NCBI GenBank assembly: GCA_036378675.1
Contig: DASUWA010000043.1
Span: 58,877-122,876 of the forward strand
DNA from: Acidimicrobiales bacterium
GTDB taxonomy: Bacteria > Actinomycetota > Acidimicrobiia > Acidimicrobiales > Palsa-688
Reading direction: 5' to 3'
DNA: 64,000 bases
Within the stretch, counting starts at the first letter, position 1; each line of letters opens with the position of its first letter. Of the stretch, positions 1 through 8,436 are shown in pieces. Under the pieces are notes generated by a model. The model was not told where the DNA came from. It made no database searches and worked only from the letters and a program-made list of their open reading frames with translations. The position numbers were made by a program, and so were the translations under genes.

Positions 1-1049
1 CCGTGGGCCCCGAGGCGCTTACGAAGTCTTGCGATTCCAACTTCGACGGTATGAGCGTCGGCGGCGGTGCCGGACCAAACGGTTTGCAGTAGGCGTTCCT
101 TGGTAAAGACCGTGTTCGGATGCCTGGCCAGGGTTGATAACAGCCGGGCCTCGGTGTCGGTCAAGGAGATGCATTGGCCGGCGATGATCACCGTATTGCC
201 GCTGAGCACCATCGAGCTCGGAGCAATCTGCAGGGTGACGCGACGCTCGGTGAGCCGGTCGGTCACCGCTCGCACCATGGGCCCGAGGCGGAAGGTGTCC
301 GGTTGGATCAGGTGCGGTGACAGTAGCCCTTCGGCGGCAGCTGCTTCGGCGCAGACGGGACCGACACATCCTACGACTGACCGCCCGTCGGTCAGCCCGC
401 GGCGCAGTTCCGTTTCGATTCCCGCGTCGGCCGCGATGGTTAGCCAGTTACGGATGGCCGGCCCGGCAGTAAATGTCACTGCATGCAATCGACCGTCGAT
501 TACCGACTCGGCCAGTCGTATGGCCGGACCGGTGTCATCGGGGAGGGTCCATCGGTAGATCGGTAGCGTGACAACCTTGGCGCCCGCTCGGCGTAGGCGC
601 TCGACCTCGACAGTCTCCGAGCTCCCGTCCAGTTGCAGCACCACTCGCTCCCCGGGTGCCAGGCTCTCTAGGACCAGGTCAACTACTTCGCTGAGCCGTT
701 CCGTTCGAGCGCGGGCTACCACGGCCAGGCCGGCGGAATGGATCGCCCCTGACGCCTTGGGTCCGCGGGCGAAGATGCGTGTCCGCGCGAGGGCGGTTTC
801 AAGAGCCCGCCCGATCCCCCAAGTATCGGCGTTCGCAAACCACGAGCGAACGCCCAGTCCGGTGTTGGCAATGAGCACCGCCGGCGGCCGGGCGATCACA
901 CCCTCGGTCGCGCGGCGAAGAGGGGTCTCCGCCCCGAGGGGCTGGGTGCGGATGGTCGGACCGTGCACCACCCTGGCGCCGCTCCTCTCGAACAGGAGGG
1001 CTTGTTCGTCCCACCTGCGGTCGGCCGTGATGCCCACGGTGAAACCCAC
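1..1049 (-). CDS. HemD-like uroporphyrinogen-III synthase domain fused to winged-helix DNA-binding domain (3' end cut by window edge)
   Basis: The minus strand is open from the left edge up to about 1125. The first reasonable start is GTG at 1049 (GTG 1037 is the alternative); no ATG is available in frame. The N-terminal 260 or so residues match the HemD fold, with GITADRRWDEQALLFERSG near the start, then ANTGLGVRSWF and IFARGPKASGA. The C-terminal part is an OmpR-type winged helix, with TDTEARLLSTLARHPNTVFT and, at the edge, HTVEVGIARLRKRLG. HemD converts hydroxymethylbilane to uroporphyrinogen III. The fused actinobacterial version is often found near nitrite/nitrate genes and may be a regulator rather than the housekeeping enzyme. 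At most a few residues are missing. Confidence 0.85.
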   Translation of the reverse strand, partial: MGFTVGITADRRWDEQALLFERSGARVVHGPTIRTQPLGAETPLRRATEGVIARPPAVLIANTGLGVRSWFANADTWGIGRALETALARTRIFARGPKASGAIHSAGLAVVARARTERLSEVVDLVLESLAPGERVVLQLDGSSETVEVERLRRAGAKVVTLPIYRWTLPDDTGPAIRLAESVIDGRLHAVTFTAGPAIRNWLTIAADAGIETELRRGLTDGRSVVGCVGPVCAEAAAAEGLLSPHLIQPDTFRLGPMVRAVTDRLTERRVTLQIAPSSMVLSGNTVIIAGQCISLTDTEARLLSTLARHPNTVFTKERLLQTVWSGTAADAHTVEVGIARLRKRLGAH

Positions 1050-1164
1050 GAGGGATCCCGGAGCCTTCGTCGTACCATCAGCCGCTTTGCCGATCTGCTC
1101 ATACGAGCAGCGCCACTTTTCGCCCTCGTTTCTTCAATGTTACGGGTGTGCTTCGGCGGGCTTG

Positions 1165-1407
1165 TTAACCGCGCGTTTCGACCAGGATCCAGTAAGTCAC
1201 ATGCCCGAATTCAAGGTCTGCGCCGTCCGGATCCGACCGAGGCGCCGTTTTCTCCGCTAGACGCGAATGCACCCGCTTCATCGCAGCGTCTACGTGCTTG
1301 ATCAGCTCCTCGGCGTTCGACCGAAGTTCCACGCTGTACTTCCGTAACTGGGTGGACTGGTCACGGAGATCCCGATCACGAAGATCGTGTGTACTGGCAC
1401 GATCCAT
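1165..1407 (-). CDS. small hypothetical protein, 80 aa
   Basis: ATG at 1407 is preceded by a GGGGAAG-type ribosome site about 10 bases upstream, so this start is preferred to the longer frame beginning at 1740, whose extra residues look non-coding. The product is highly charged and probably helical (LRDRDLRDQSTQLRKYSVEL, then SNAEELIKHVDAAMKRVHSR), with a short hydrophobic C-terminus (VTYWILVE). No family is recognised. It lies 115 bp upstream of the HemD-like gene on the same strand and could be co-transcribed with it. It may not be a real gene. Confidence 0.45.
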   Translation of the reverse strand: MDRASTHDLRDRDLRDQSTQLRKYSVELRSNAEELIKHVDAAMKRVHSRLAEKTAPRSDPDGADLEFGHVTYWILVETRG

Positions 1408-1459
1408 GTCCGAATTCTTCCCCGCCGGTCGTCGCGCTATGCACAAGGCCAGCTGCCGG

Positions 1460-1497
1460 GACAGCCCGCGGGGGACTGCCCCGGCGCGCGGGCTGTC
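1460..1497 (+). terminator. strong hairpin with T-rich 3' side, terminator-like
   Basis: The arms gacagcccgcg (1460-1470) and cgcgggctgtc (1487-1497) are perfect 11-bp complements. The loop contains a further gggg/cccc pairing at 1471-1482. On the plus strand it is followed by gttttccgttt, as in an intrinsic terminator. No plus-strand gene ends just upstream, so it may insulate the module, terminate an unseen transcript, or be a recognition structure of a mobile element. Confidence 0.45.
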
Positions 1498-1730
1498 GTT
1501 TTCCGTTTGCCGGTGCCGCCAGCCGCGGCTGTCACAGCGCTTCGATCCAAGCAGAGACCGGCCTCTGATACCAGAGGACAACATGTGGAAAAGCCCGCGC
1601 CGAGCAAATAACAACGACGAGAGCGTCCACCCACCGATTCGGCATGCATGATGCAGGTTGCGTTTTGGTAACGGTTGGATGAACTTCAACGTCGCAGTCG
1701 GTCGTTTCGGTGACCGTGAGCGGTTCACGT

Positions 1731-1755
1731 GGGTAACCACTAGTAGTGATCACCC
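1731..1755. promoter_or_regulatory. 25-bp imperfect palindrome, candidate operator
   Basis: The half-sites gggtaaccacta and tagtgatcaccc flank a central g and are complementary at 10 of 12 positions. The site lies 86 bp upstream of the first gene of the conjugation-type module. Its size and symmetry suit a dimeric repressor. No regulator is encoded in the module itself, so the cognate protein is unknown. Confidence 0.4.
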
Positions 1756-1840
1756 AACCACTTGACGTGGCAGACCATAATCGGCTTGTCTGAAACCAAC
1801 TACGGCGGAGCAGGAGGCTCCAAATGCAACTGCACGGGCG

Positions 1841-2896
1841 ATGAGTTCGCTGCCCGCGCGCGCACTCGCGGTCCTGGTCCTCTTGGGATTTGCCGCGTTC
1901 GCGACGGCCGTGGCGGTGGTGGGAGGAGCTTTGACATCTTCTGCCACAAGCGGGGCGGTGACCGGTTTGGAACAGGCGGCTCAGGCGTGTGCCGTGTTCG
2001 GAGGCGTTGGTGTGTTGTCAAGCGAGCAGGCGCAGAACGCGGAGGTGGTCGTTGCCACAGCTCTAGCCAACTCGGCGGAGAACTTGTTGACGGCTCAAAT
2101 CGCAGTGATGGCGGCTTATACCGAGTCGGGATTGAGGAACTTGGGTCCGGACGCCGGTCGCGCGGACAGCTTGGGTCTTTTTCAACAGCGGATGTCGCAG
2201 GGTTGGGGATCGGCCAGTCAGGAGATGGATCCGGCGCAAGCGACGGTGATGTTCGTGCGCCGCCTGGTCGCGGTCCCGGGATTCAGCTCGATTGCTCCCT
2301 GGGATGCAGCCGAGCGGGTTCAGCGTTCGGTCTTCCAGGACGCGAGCAACTACGAGGCGAACTGGTCGAAGGCAGTGGCAGTCGTTTCGGTGGTCGAGTC
2401 GAATGGGAGTTCGGAGGGCGGTTGCGGCCAGGGTGTGCCTGGTGGTTTGGCCGGGCCGGCGCCGTCCCATGGCTTGCCGCCGGGATATGCCATCCCTGCC
2501 GGCACTCCTCCGGCGCACGCCGCCGCGGTGGCTTTCGCGCTCGGGCAGCTCGGCAAGCCCTATGTGTGGGGTTCTGCGGGACCCGGATCGTTCGATTGCT
2601 CCGGGTTGACGGCCGCGGCGTGGGCTGCGGCAGGGGTCGGTTTGCTGCATTACACGGTGGATCAGCTTCATGAGGGTCAGATGGTCGTGCCTGGATTGGC
2701 CACGCCGGGGGATCTGGTGCTGATCCCGGGGTCCGACCCGCCGGGACCGGGCCTTCCCGGGCACGTGGGTCTGTATTTGGGCGACGGTCTGGTTCTATCG
2801 GCGGTCGACGCAGTCACAGGCGTGGCGGTGCAGTCCTGGGCGACGTTTGTTTCAGGGGGTCTGGAGGGGGTCGTCGATCCGGCGCCGGGCCGATGA
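1841..2896 (+). CDS. bifunctional peptidoglycan hydrolase: lysozyme-like domain plus NlpC/P60 domain
   Basis: 351 aa. A hydrophobic N-terminal segment (residues 5-30) is a signal or anchor. Residues 80-145 resemble a lysozyme/transglycosylase fold, with YTESGLRN (Glu95) and DSLGLFQQR. A Pro/Gly linker follows, then an NlpC/P60 peptidase domain (225-340) with the nucleophile Cys253 in FDCSGL and His308 in GHVGLYLG. Such two-domain hydrolases open the wall locally for conjugation machines of Gram-positive bacteria. It is the first gene of the module ending at 8390. The family is certain; the role in DNA transfer is inferred from neighbours. Confidence 0.88.
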   Translation: MSSLPARALAVLVLLGFAAFATAVAVVGGALTSSATSGAVTGLEQAAQACAVFGGVGVLSSEQAQNAEVVVATALANSAENLLTAQIAVMAAYTESGLRNLGPDAGRADSLGLFQQRMSQGWGSASQEMDPAQATVMFVRRLVAVPGFSSIAPWDAAERVQRSVFQDASNYEANWSKAVAVVSVVESNGSSEGGCGQGVPGGLAGPAPSHGLPPGYAIPAGTPPAHAAAVAFALGQLGKPYVWGSAGPGSFDCSGLTAAAWAAAGVGLLHYTVDQLHEGQMVVPGLATPGDLVLIPGSDPPGPGLPGHVGLYLGDGLVLSAVDAVTGVAVQSWATFVSGGLEGVVDPAPGR

Positions 2897-2971
2897 GCCC
2901 AGGCTCCGGATGCAGGTCGCCAGCGTGGCGAAGGCCCTTACGGGCCGACTCAACAGAGGAGGGCATCGTCC

Positions 2972-3268
2972 ATGACAGCAATCGCAATGTTCGCCGGCGG
3001 TGTGAACGTGTCGCCCAACAGCTCGGGTCTTCCTGGGATCAGTGAGTTACAGAACATCGTTGGTGCGTTGCTCACGCTTGGCTTGCTCGCGGCTCTGGCC
3101 GGGTTGGCGATCGCGTCGGCGGCTTGGGCTGTCGGAAGTCATTCGGCAAATCCGATCCTCGCCGGTCGAGGCAAGACAGGCGTGATCGTCTCGTTTGTAT
3201 CGGCGGGTCTCACAGGTGGTGCTGTTGCACTGATCGACTTCTTCTCCTCGGCAGGCGCGCATTTGTGA
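2972..3268 (+). CDS. small two-helix membrane protein, DUF6112-like (possible pilin-like T4SS component)
   Basis: 98 aa, with a good ribosome site (gaggag) upstream of ATG 2972. Two hydrophobic helices (about 35-55 and 70-90) flank a short polar turn; the core reads ALAGLAIASAAWAVGSHS and ends with ALIDFFSS. This matches my recollection of the DUF6112 integral membrane proteins found next to SCO6880-type and VirB4-type genes in actinobacterial integrative elements. Size and topology resemble TrbC/VirB2, but homology to pilins is not demonstrated. Its stop overlaps the proposed GTG start of the next gene by 4 bases. Confidence 0.7.
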   Translation: MTAIAMFAGGVNVSPNSSGLPGISELQNIVGALLTLGLLAALAGLAIASAAWAVGSHSANPILAGRGKTGVIVSFVSAGLTGGAVALIDFFSSAGAHL

Positions 3269-4191
3269 TCGGTTCGATCCTTGATCTACCTCGCGCCGGC
3301 CGCGTGGGCCGGCACGGAGGGACGCACTGGGATGAAGGCTCTGCTCACCGCAGCAGATGGCGACGGGTTGGAACTGTCGGATTGCTGCTGTTCGCGGGTC
3401 TCGTCGTTTTGAGCATCGTTGTGGTTCTGGTCGCGGGCCGGAAGCCTCGGGTTACCCCCACGTCTGCCGCTCGTCTTGCCCCGCCGACTCTAGGCGAGCC
3501 GTTGTCGCCCGCGGTTCCGGCGGCAGGAACCGGGCTGGCGTGGCATACCCCCGCGACGGTGGTCCGTTCGGGGACGCCGGTTCAAGAACAGTATGACCAG
3601 GCTCTGAGCCAGGGTCTGGGAAGTCTTCCTGGAATCGCGACAGCCGCCACACTCGCGGCGCCTCAGCCTGTGGTGGAGGGCGGATGGCCGACTCTTGCTG
3701 TGGCCACCACTCCGGAGCAGTGGGCGTCCGAGTTCACCTCCGCGCTGCTTGATGTCGACTATGCCCGCCAGTCGCGTTCTTCGCTCGGTGAGTGGCTGCA
3801 GGCGCAGGAAGCGCCTGAAGTGATCCCCGGCATTCCCGACAGCGTCGCAGACAAAGTCCTCTACATATCCCTTCTCGATCCGGGCCTCTTCGGCGGGCAA
3901 CCTTCACCGGTTCCGACCGACGCTGGATGGGCGGCCAGCGCCGCAGCCGGCGCCAGACAAACAGTCAGCGGCCTGCTTGTTCAGGCAGACCCCGGCTGGG
4001 CACAGATGGTCGCGGCAGGCTGGCAGCCCCCCGATGCCCGGATGACCGAACTGGACGTGTCAGGCGTCCTGAACCTTCGTAGCGGACCGGCCACGTCGAC
4101 GCAGAAGTTCAGCGTTCAACTGATTGTCGGTAGCAGCAGGTGGCACGACGGGTACGGCACGGTGGCGGTCGGCGGATGGAAGGAGAGCTGA
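3265..4191 (+). CDS. membrane-anchored exported protein of the conjugation-type module, function unknown
   Basis: The true coding frame is clear from about 3365 onward. One transmembrane segment (VGLLLFAGLVVLSIVVVLVAG) is followed by roughly 270 extracytoplasmic residues rich in Ala, Pro and Gly. The start is uncertain. GTG 3265 overlaps the preceding stop as GTGA, and GTG 3304 is also in frame. A well-placed ribosome site (ggaggga) at about 3316-3322 serves ATG 3332, which is out of frame and stops at 3412, so an indel or a non-standard start cannot be excluded. No enzyme motif is seen. The position is typical of VirB8-like or accessory scaffold proteins, but I do not recognise the family. 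Confidence 0.65.
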   Translation: MIGSILDLPRAGRVGRHGGTHWDEGSAHRSRWRRVGTVGLLLFAGLVVLSIVVVLVAGRKPRVTPTSAARLAPPTLGEPLSPAVPAAGTGLAWHTPATVVRSGTPVQEQYDQALSQGLGSLPGIATAATLAAPQPVVEGGWPTLAVATTPEQWASEFTSALLDVDYARQSRSSLGEWLQAQEAPEVIPGIPDSVADKVLYISLLDPGLFGGQPSPVPTDAGWAASAAAGARQTVSGLLVQADPGWAQMVAAGWQPPDARMTELDVSGVLNLRSGPATSTQKFSVQLIVGSSRWHDGYGTVAVGGWKES

Positions 4192-4195
4192 GACG

Positions 4196-5392
4196 ATGAG
4201 TTGCGCTCCGTGGGATCCCGCAGGCTGCGCGTCGGACATCGCCAAGTCCGCCGCGGGAGACGCGTTCGGTTCCATCGCCAAAGACTTCGCGAAGGCTGCG
4301 GGCTCGGCGGTGGACTGGCTGTGGGGCCAAACCTCTAGCGCGACAGTCGTGCACCTGGGCGGCGCTTCGTTCAGCGTCGACGCCGCGATCGTCGGGGCGA
4401 TAGCTGTAACCGTCGCCGTGGGACTCTTCGTACTGCAGGTAGCCGCGTCGGCGTTGCGAAGAGACCCGGGAGGGTTGGGCAGAGCGGTCAAGGGCCTCTT
4501 CGCGGCGTTCATAGGTGGTGGGCTTGCGATCGCGGCCACCGATGTCCTGCTGTCAGCGGTCGACTCACTCTCGAACGGTGTGGTGCAGGCCGCGACGGGT
4601 GACTCGATGGACAAGCTCGGTCACTCGATTGTCTCGAGCGGCGGGATTCAAAGCGCCACGGCTAACCCCGCGGCGTTGATGCTTCTGTCGCTGGCGGTTC
4701 TCGCGGCGGTGATCATCGTTTGGGCCGCGCTCATGATCCGAAAACTGTTGATCGTGGTGTCGGCGGTCTTTGCGCCTCTCGCGTTCGCCGGGTCGCTTTC
4801 GGACGTCACGTCCTCATGGGTTCGCCGCTGGATTGAAGTGATGGCGGCCCTGATTATCTCGAAGCTCGTCTTGGTTTTGATCTTCGTGATCGGCGCCGGA
4901 ATGCTCGTGCATGGCGAGGGCCAATCCGGCAACGGCACGGTCCAGACGTCGACCCAAGCCGTGACCGGGGTGCTGGTGCTGGCGATGGCCGGCTTCGCCC
5001 CGTGGATCGCGTTGCGATTGGTGCACTGGTCGGGTGATCAGTTCCATCACCTGCACTCGATGGCAGCGGCCTCCTCCGCAGGGGCGCAAAAGGCGGTCAT
5101 GGTCCCTCAAAAGGCCGCGGCCTGGTCGAGCAGCGGGTTCGGCACCGGCGCAGCCGCCGGCGCGTTCACCGGGCGAGCCGCCGCGAGCGGGGGAGCGGCG
5201 CATCTGGCGCGCGCACCAGCCGGCCCAGGTCCGAACGGAGCTGCGACTCCCGCGGCGCAAACGGCGGCGAACCGTCCGACGACAGCAGGTTCGGTTCCGA
5301 ACCGCCCTCAGCCTCCGCCACCGGTGGCAAATCGGACCCTGGCCGATTCGTGGTCGGGCCAGCCGGCACGGCGACAAGGAGATGACACGTGA
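4196..5392 (+). CDS. TrbL/VirB6-like polytopic membrane protein
   Basis: 398 aa from ATG 4196, behind the ribosome site aaggagag; the longer frame from 4124 overlaps the previous gene and is rejected. A soluble N-terminus of about 50 residues is followed by several hydrophobic helices (AIVGAIAVTVAVGLFVLQVA; LMLLSLAVLAAVIIVWAALM; LIISKLVLVLIFVIGAGML), then a long Ala/Gly/Pro-rich cytoplasmic tail. This is the architecture of VirB6/TrbL proteins, which line the inner-membrane channel of type IV secretion systems. The next gene starts within its stop codon (GTGA). Confidence 0.8.
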   Translation: MSCAPWDPAGCASDIAKSAAGDAFGSIAKDFAKAAGSAVDWLWGQTSSATVVHLGGASFSVDAAIVGAIAVTVAVGLFVLQVAASALRRDPGGLGRAVKGLFAAFIGGGLAIAATDVLLSAVDSLSNGVVQAATGDSMDKLGHSIVSSGGIQSATANPAALMLLSLAVLAAVIIVWAALMIRKLLIVVSAVFAPLAFAGSLSDVTSSWVRRWIEVMAALIISKLVLVLIFVIGAGMLVHGEGQSGNGTVQTSTQAVTGVLVLAMAGFAPWIALRLVHWSGDQFHHLHSMAAASSAGAQKAVMVPQKAAAWSSSGFGTGAAAGAFTGRAAASGGAAHLARAPAGPGPNGAATPAAQTAANRPTTAGSVPNRPQPPPPVANRTLADSWSGQPARRQGDDT

Positions 5393-6834
5393 GTTCAGCC
5401 AATCAGCCCGTAACCGTCAGGTTCGGGCGCCGATCCAGGCGCGGGTTGCTGCTCGGGTTCTCCACGCCTCGGGTAGTCGTCATCGCCGCTGCCGCAGCAA
5501 TGGCGGTAGCCGGCCTGATGGTCGCGAACGCGCTGGGCCTGCTGATGTCGGCGGTGGTGTGGGCGCCGCTCGGCGCAACGGCGTTCGTGCGACTAGGCGG
5601 CCGGCCGCTCGTCGAATGGGCCCCGACGGTAACCCAGTGGTGGGGGCGGCGCGCCACAGGCCAAGACCACTACCGGGCTCCGGTCCACCGGACAAGACCC
5701 GCCGGATCGCTGGGGCTCGGCGGCGACGGAGCGTGCCTGCGGTTCCACATCGATCCCGTCACCGGTGCGGCGATGGTTCATGATCCGCACCGACGCACCC
5801 TGACGGCTGTTCTTTCTCTGTCGCACCCGGCCTTCGGGCTGCTCGACAGGGACGACCGCGAGCAGCGGATCTCGCGCTGGGGGAGGGTGCTCGCAGGACT
5901 CGCTCAGTCGGGGAGCCTCGCAGCCTTGCAGGTTCTGGAAGCCACCGTCCCCGATCCTGGCGACGGGCTCTTCGAATGGTTCCAGTCGAACGGATCGCCG
6001 GGTCATCCCTGGGCGGCCGAGCAGTACGCCCAACTTCTCGACCAGGCGAGGCTCGGGTCGTCGACACACCGCACGACAGTGTCGATCGCCCTTGACACGC
6101 GCGCCGCGGGTCGGGCGATCAAAGTCGCCGGAGGCGGAATCACCGGCGCCGCGGAAGTCCTGCGGCAAGACATGCACGGCCTCGCCGACGCGCTTCGCCA
6201 AGCGGGGCTCACCGTCGGCGACTGGCTGGGCGAAGCCGAGCTGGCGTCGATCGTCCGGTCTGCCTACGAGCCAGACGTTGTGCTGGATCCGAGGCACGAC
6301 GCCGGGTCAAACCTGAGCCGTTCAGGGCCGCTTGCCATCTCCGAGCATTGGGACTGCCTGCGTCACGATTCCGCCTGGTCGTCGGTGCTCTGGATATCCG
6401 AGTGGCCACGCATCGACGTCCCGCCGGACTTCTTGCACGCTCTCGTCTTCGTACCGGGGGTTCGTCGCACTTTGAGCCTGATCGCCCGTCCACTCCCGAC
6501 CGACGATGCGTTGCGTCAGATACGTAAGGAAAAAACGGAGGCCGTGGCGGATCAGGCCCAGAAGGCCCGCATCGGCCAGATCGCCGACCTGTCCGACGCC
6601 GAGGAGTACCAGGACCTCCTCAACCGGGAACGGTCGATCATCTCCGGGCACACCGACGTCGAGTTCACAGGGTTCATAACCGTCACCGCAGACACCAAAG
6701 ACTCGATGGAAGCGGCGCGGGCTGCGGTCGTACGCGCGGCAGGGCAATCAGCGTGCGAAGCGAGACCTCTCTTCGGCCGTCAAGCCCAAGGTTTCATCCT
6801 CGCTTCGCTGCCTCTCGCTCGGGCCGCCTTCTGA
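5389..6834 (+). CDS. SCO6880-like conjugation-module protein
   Basis: 481 aa, GTG 5389 with ribosome site aaggagatg, overlapping the upstream stop by 4 bases. Two N-terminal transmembrane helices (about 28-65, with a PrgI-like arrangement) precede a large cytoplasmic region. The order 'two short helices, small conserved region (QDHYRAPVHR), mixed alpha/beta body' fits the SCO6880 family, which in actinobacterial integrative elements sits directly before the VirB4-like ATPase, as here. The family has no known enzymatic role; it probably partners the ATPase at the membrane. I see no Walker motifs. Confidence 0.75.
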   Translation: MSSANQPVTVRFGRRSRRGLLLGFSTPRVVVIAAAAAMAVAGLMVANALGLLMSAVVWAPLGATAFVRLGGRPLVEWAPTVTQWWGRRATGQDHYRAPVHRTRPAGSLGLGGDGACLRFHIDPVTGAAMVHDPHRRTLTAVLSLSHPAFGLLDRDDREQRISRWGRVLAGLAQSGSLAALQVLEATVPDPGDGLFEWFQSNGSPGHPWAAEQYAQLLDQARLGSSTHRTTVSIALDTRAAGRAIKVAGGGITGAAEVLRQDMHGLADALRQAGLTVGDWLGEAELASIVRSAYEPDVVLDPRHDAGSNLSRSGPLAISEHWDCLRHDSAWSSVLWISEWPRIDVPPDFLHALVFVPGVRRTLSLIARPLPTDDALRQIRKEKTEAVADQAQKARIGQIADLSDAEEYQDLLNRERSIISGHTDVEFTGFITVTADTKDSMEAARAAVVRAAGQSACEARPLFGRQAQGFILASLPLARAAF

Positions 6835-8390
6835 TGAGGTCGGCCAGGCGCGCGCGACAAGAACCTGCGGACTTCCCGACGGAGTCGAACGAGGGCTCGC
6901 GGTGGGCCGGGGACGACGGATCGGTCCACAGCTACGCGGGATACGTTCCGATTAGCACCCCGAAACATCTCAAGGCCCAAAGGCGAGCCGCCCGGCGGAT
7001 CGAAACCCAGCATCGGCGGCGCCTGCTGGCCGAGCGCCAGGCCCAACTTGACGAGGAGCGCCGAGCGTCGACGTCCGCCGCACTCGTTCCGGCGAGCGGA
7101 TTCGCGGGCCCGTACGCCGGAAGAGCGTGGTGGCGTCTACGTGTAGCGGGGCACCGTGCCACAACGGAAATGCTCTCCGGCGCGTACCCGTTCCTCGCGG
7201 AACAAGGTCTCGGATCCGCCGGCATACTCATCGGCCAGGACGCCTGGTCGGGCACCGCGTTCTGCTACGACCCGTGGGTCCTGTACAGCCAAGGGGTTCT
7301 CACCAACCCGAACATTTTCCTCGCCGGGCAGATCGGCCGGGGCAAGTCGACGCTCGCCAAATCCCTCGCCCTGCGCTGCATCGCGTTCGGGCGTCGCGTC
7401 TACGTACCGGGCGACCCAAAAGGCGAGTGGAGCGCCGTAACGACGGCACTCGGCGGCCAGGTAATCGAGCTCGGCATCGGAAGGCCCGCACGGCTCAACC
7501 CCCTCGATGAAGGGCCGCGGCCAAGCAGGAGTGACAACACCACCTGGCGAGCCCAAGTCGGCCAACGAAGGATGAGCCTCCTCGCCGCGCTCGGAGAGGC
7601 GACGCTCGGCAGATCTCTGCGGTCCACCGAGCGCTCAGCCCTCGACGCCGGCCTCGCCCACGCCAGCGCCGCATCGATCACTCCTGTCCTGCCTGCGGTG
7701 GTCGAATCGCTCTTCGAACCAGATCAACCTTGGCGTGGCTCGACCATCAACCAGCTCCGAGACGATGGGCGCGAGGTGGCGCACGCGCTCGCTCGCCTCG
7801 TCCACGGCGACCTCGCCGGCCTGTTCGACGGACCCTCCACTATCAGGCTGGACCCGTCACTTCCGATCGTCAGCCTCGATCTGTCGCATGTATCGGGGTC
7901 GGACACCCTCCTGGGGCTGGTCATGACGTGCGCCTCGACCTGGATGGAGGCAGTTCTGCAGGACCCCGCCGGCGGGCAACGACTGGTCGTATACGACGAG
8001 GCGTGGCGGCTCATGGCCCAACCTGCACTGCTCGCCCGAATGCAAGCCCAGTGGAAGCTGTCACGAGCCTGGGGACTCGCCAACCTGATGATCGTCCACC
8101 GGCTCTCCGACCTCGATGCCGTCGGCGACATCGGATCCCAGTCCCGAGGCCTCGCCCAAGGCCTGCTTGGCGACACCGCCACCCGAATCCTTTACGCGGA
8201 ACCCTACGACGAAGCGACCGCGGCCAGGCGAATACTCGGCCTCGCGTCCGTTGAGGCAGAGCAGCTCCCCGAGCTCGCCCAAGGTGAAGGGCTTTGGCGC
8301 ATCGGCCAGCGCGCATTCGTGGTCCGCCACGTGTGCACACCGGGCGAACTCGAGCTCTTCGACACAAACGCCCGGATGCTTCACCGTTAA
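6834..8390 (+). CDS. VirB4-like conjugation ATPase
   Basis: 518 aa from ATG 6834, which overlaps the previous stop (TGATG); a longer frame from 6753 overlaps coding sequence and is rejected. Walker A GQIGRGKST lies at residues 165-173 and Walker B LVVYDEAW near 386-393. A charged Arg/Gln-rich region precedes the ATPase core. NPNIFLAGQIGRGKST and DPKGEWS are typical of the actinobacterial VirB4/TraC group, which energises assembly and substrate transfer in type IV secretion. The N-terminal domain of classical VirB4 is shortened; its function may be supplied by the adjacent SCO6880-like protein. This is the last gene of the module. Confidence 0.85.
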   Translation: MRSARRARQEPADFPTESNEGSRWAGDDGSVHSYAGYVPISTPKHLKAQRRAARRIETQHRRRLLAERQAQLDEERRASTSAALVPASGFAGPYAGRAWWRLRVAGHRATTEMLSGAYPFLAEQGLGSAGILIGQDAWSGTAFCYDPWVLYSQGVLTNPNIFLAGQIGRGKSTLAKSLALRCIAFGRRVYVPGDPKGEWSAVTTALGGQVIELGIGRPARLNPLDEGPRPSRSDNTTWRAQVGQRRMSLLAALGEATLGRSLRSTERSALDAGLAHASAASITPVLPAVVESLFEPDQPWRGSTINQLRDDGREVAHALARLVHGDLAGLFDGPSTIRLDPSLPIVSLDLSHVSGSDTLLGLVMTCASTWMEAVLQDPAGGQRLVVYDEAWRLMAQPALLARMQAQWKLSRAWGLANLMIVHRLSDLDAVGDIGSQSRGLAQGLLGDTATRILYAEPYDEATAARRILGLASVEAEQLPELAQGEGLWRIGQRAFVVRHVCTPGELELFDTNARMLHR

Positions 8391-8436
8391 GCATCGGAAG
8401 CCCGCCGTCGGAGGAGCGCTCGCGTAGGGTTCAGGC

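Larger units (their letters stand above)
1408..1840. other. 433-bp gene-free gap before the conjugation-type module
   Basis: No convincing gene is seen here. The overlapping open frames have Arg/Ser/Pro-rich translations without domain signatures. The gap holds the hairpin at 1460-1497 and the palindrome at 1731-1755. A TTGACG hexamer at 1762-1767 and a CATAAT at 1776-1781 lie near the palindrome, but only 8 bp apart, so they do not form a standard promoter pair. The gap separates leftward genes from the rightward module and should contain promoters for both directions. Confidence 0.5.

Noticed and set aside
1762..1781. TTGACG and CATAAT considered as a promoter
   Set aside because: They are only 8 bp apart, too close for a -35/-10 pair.
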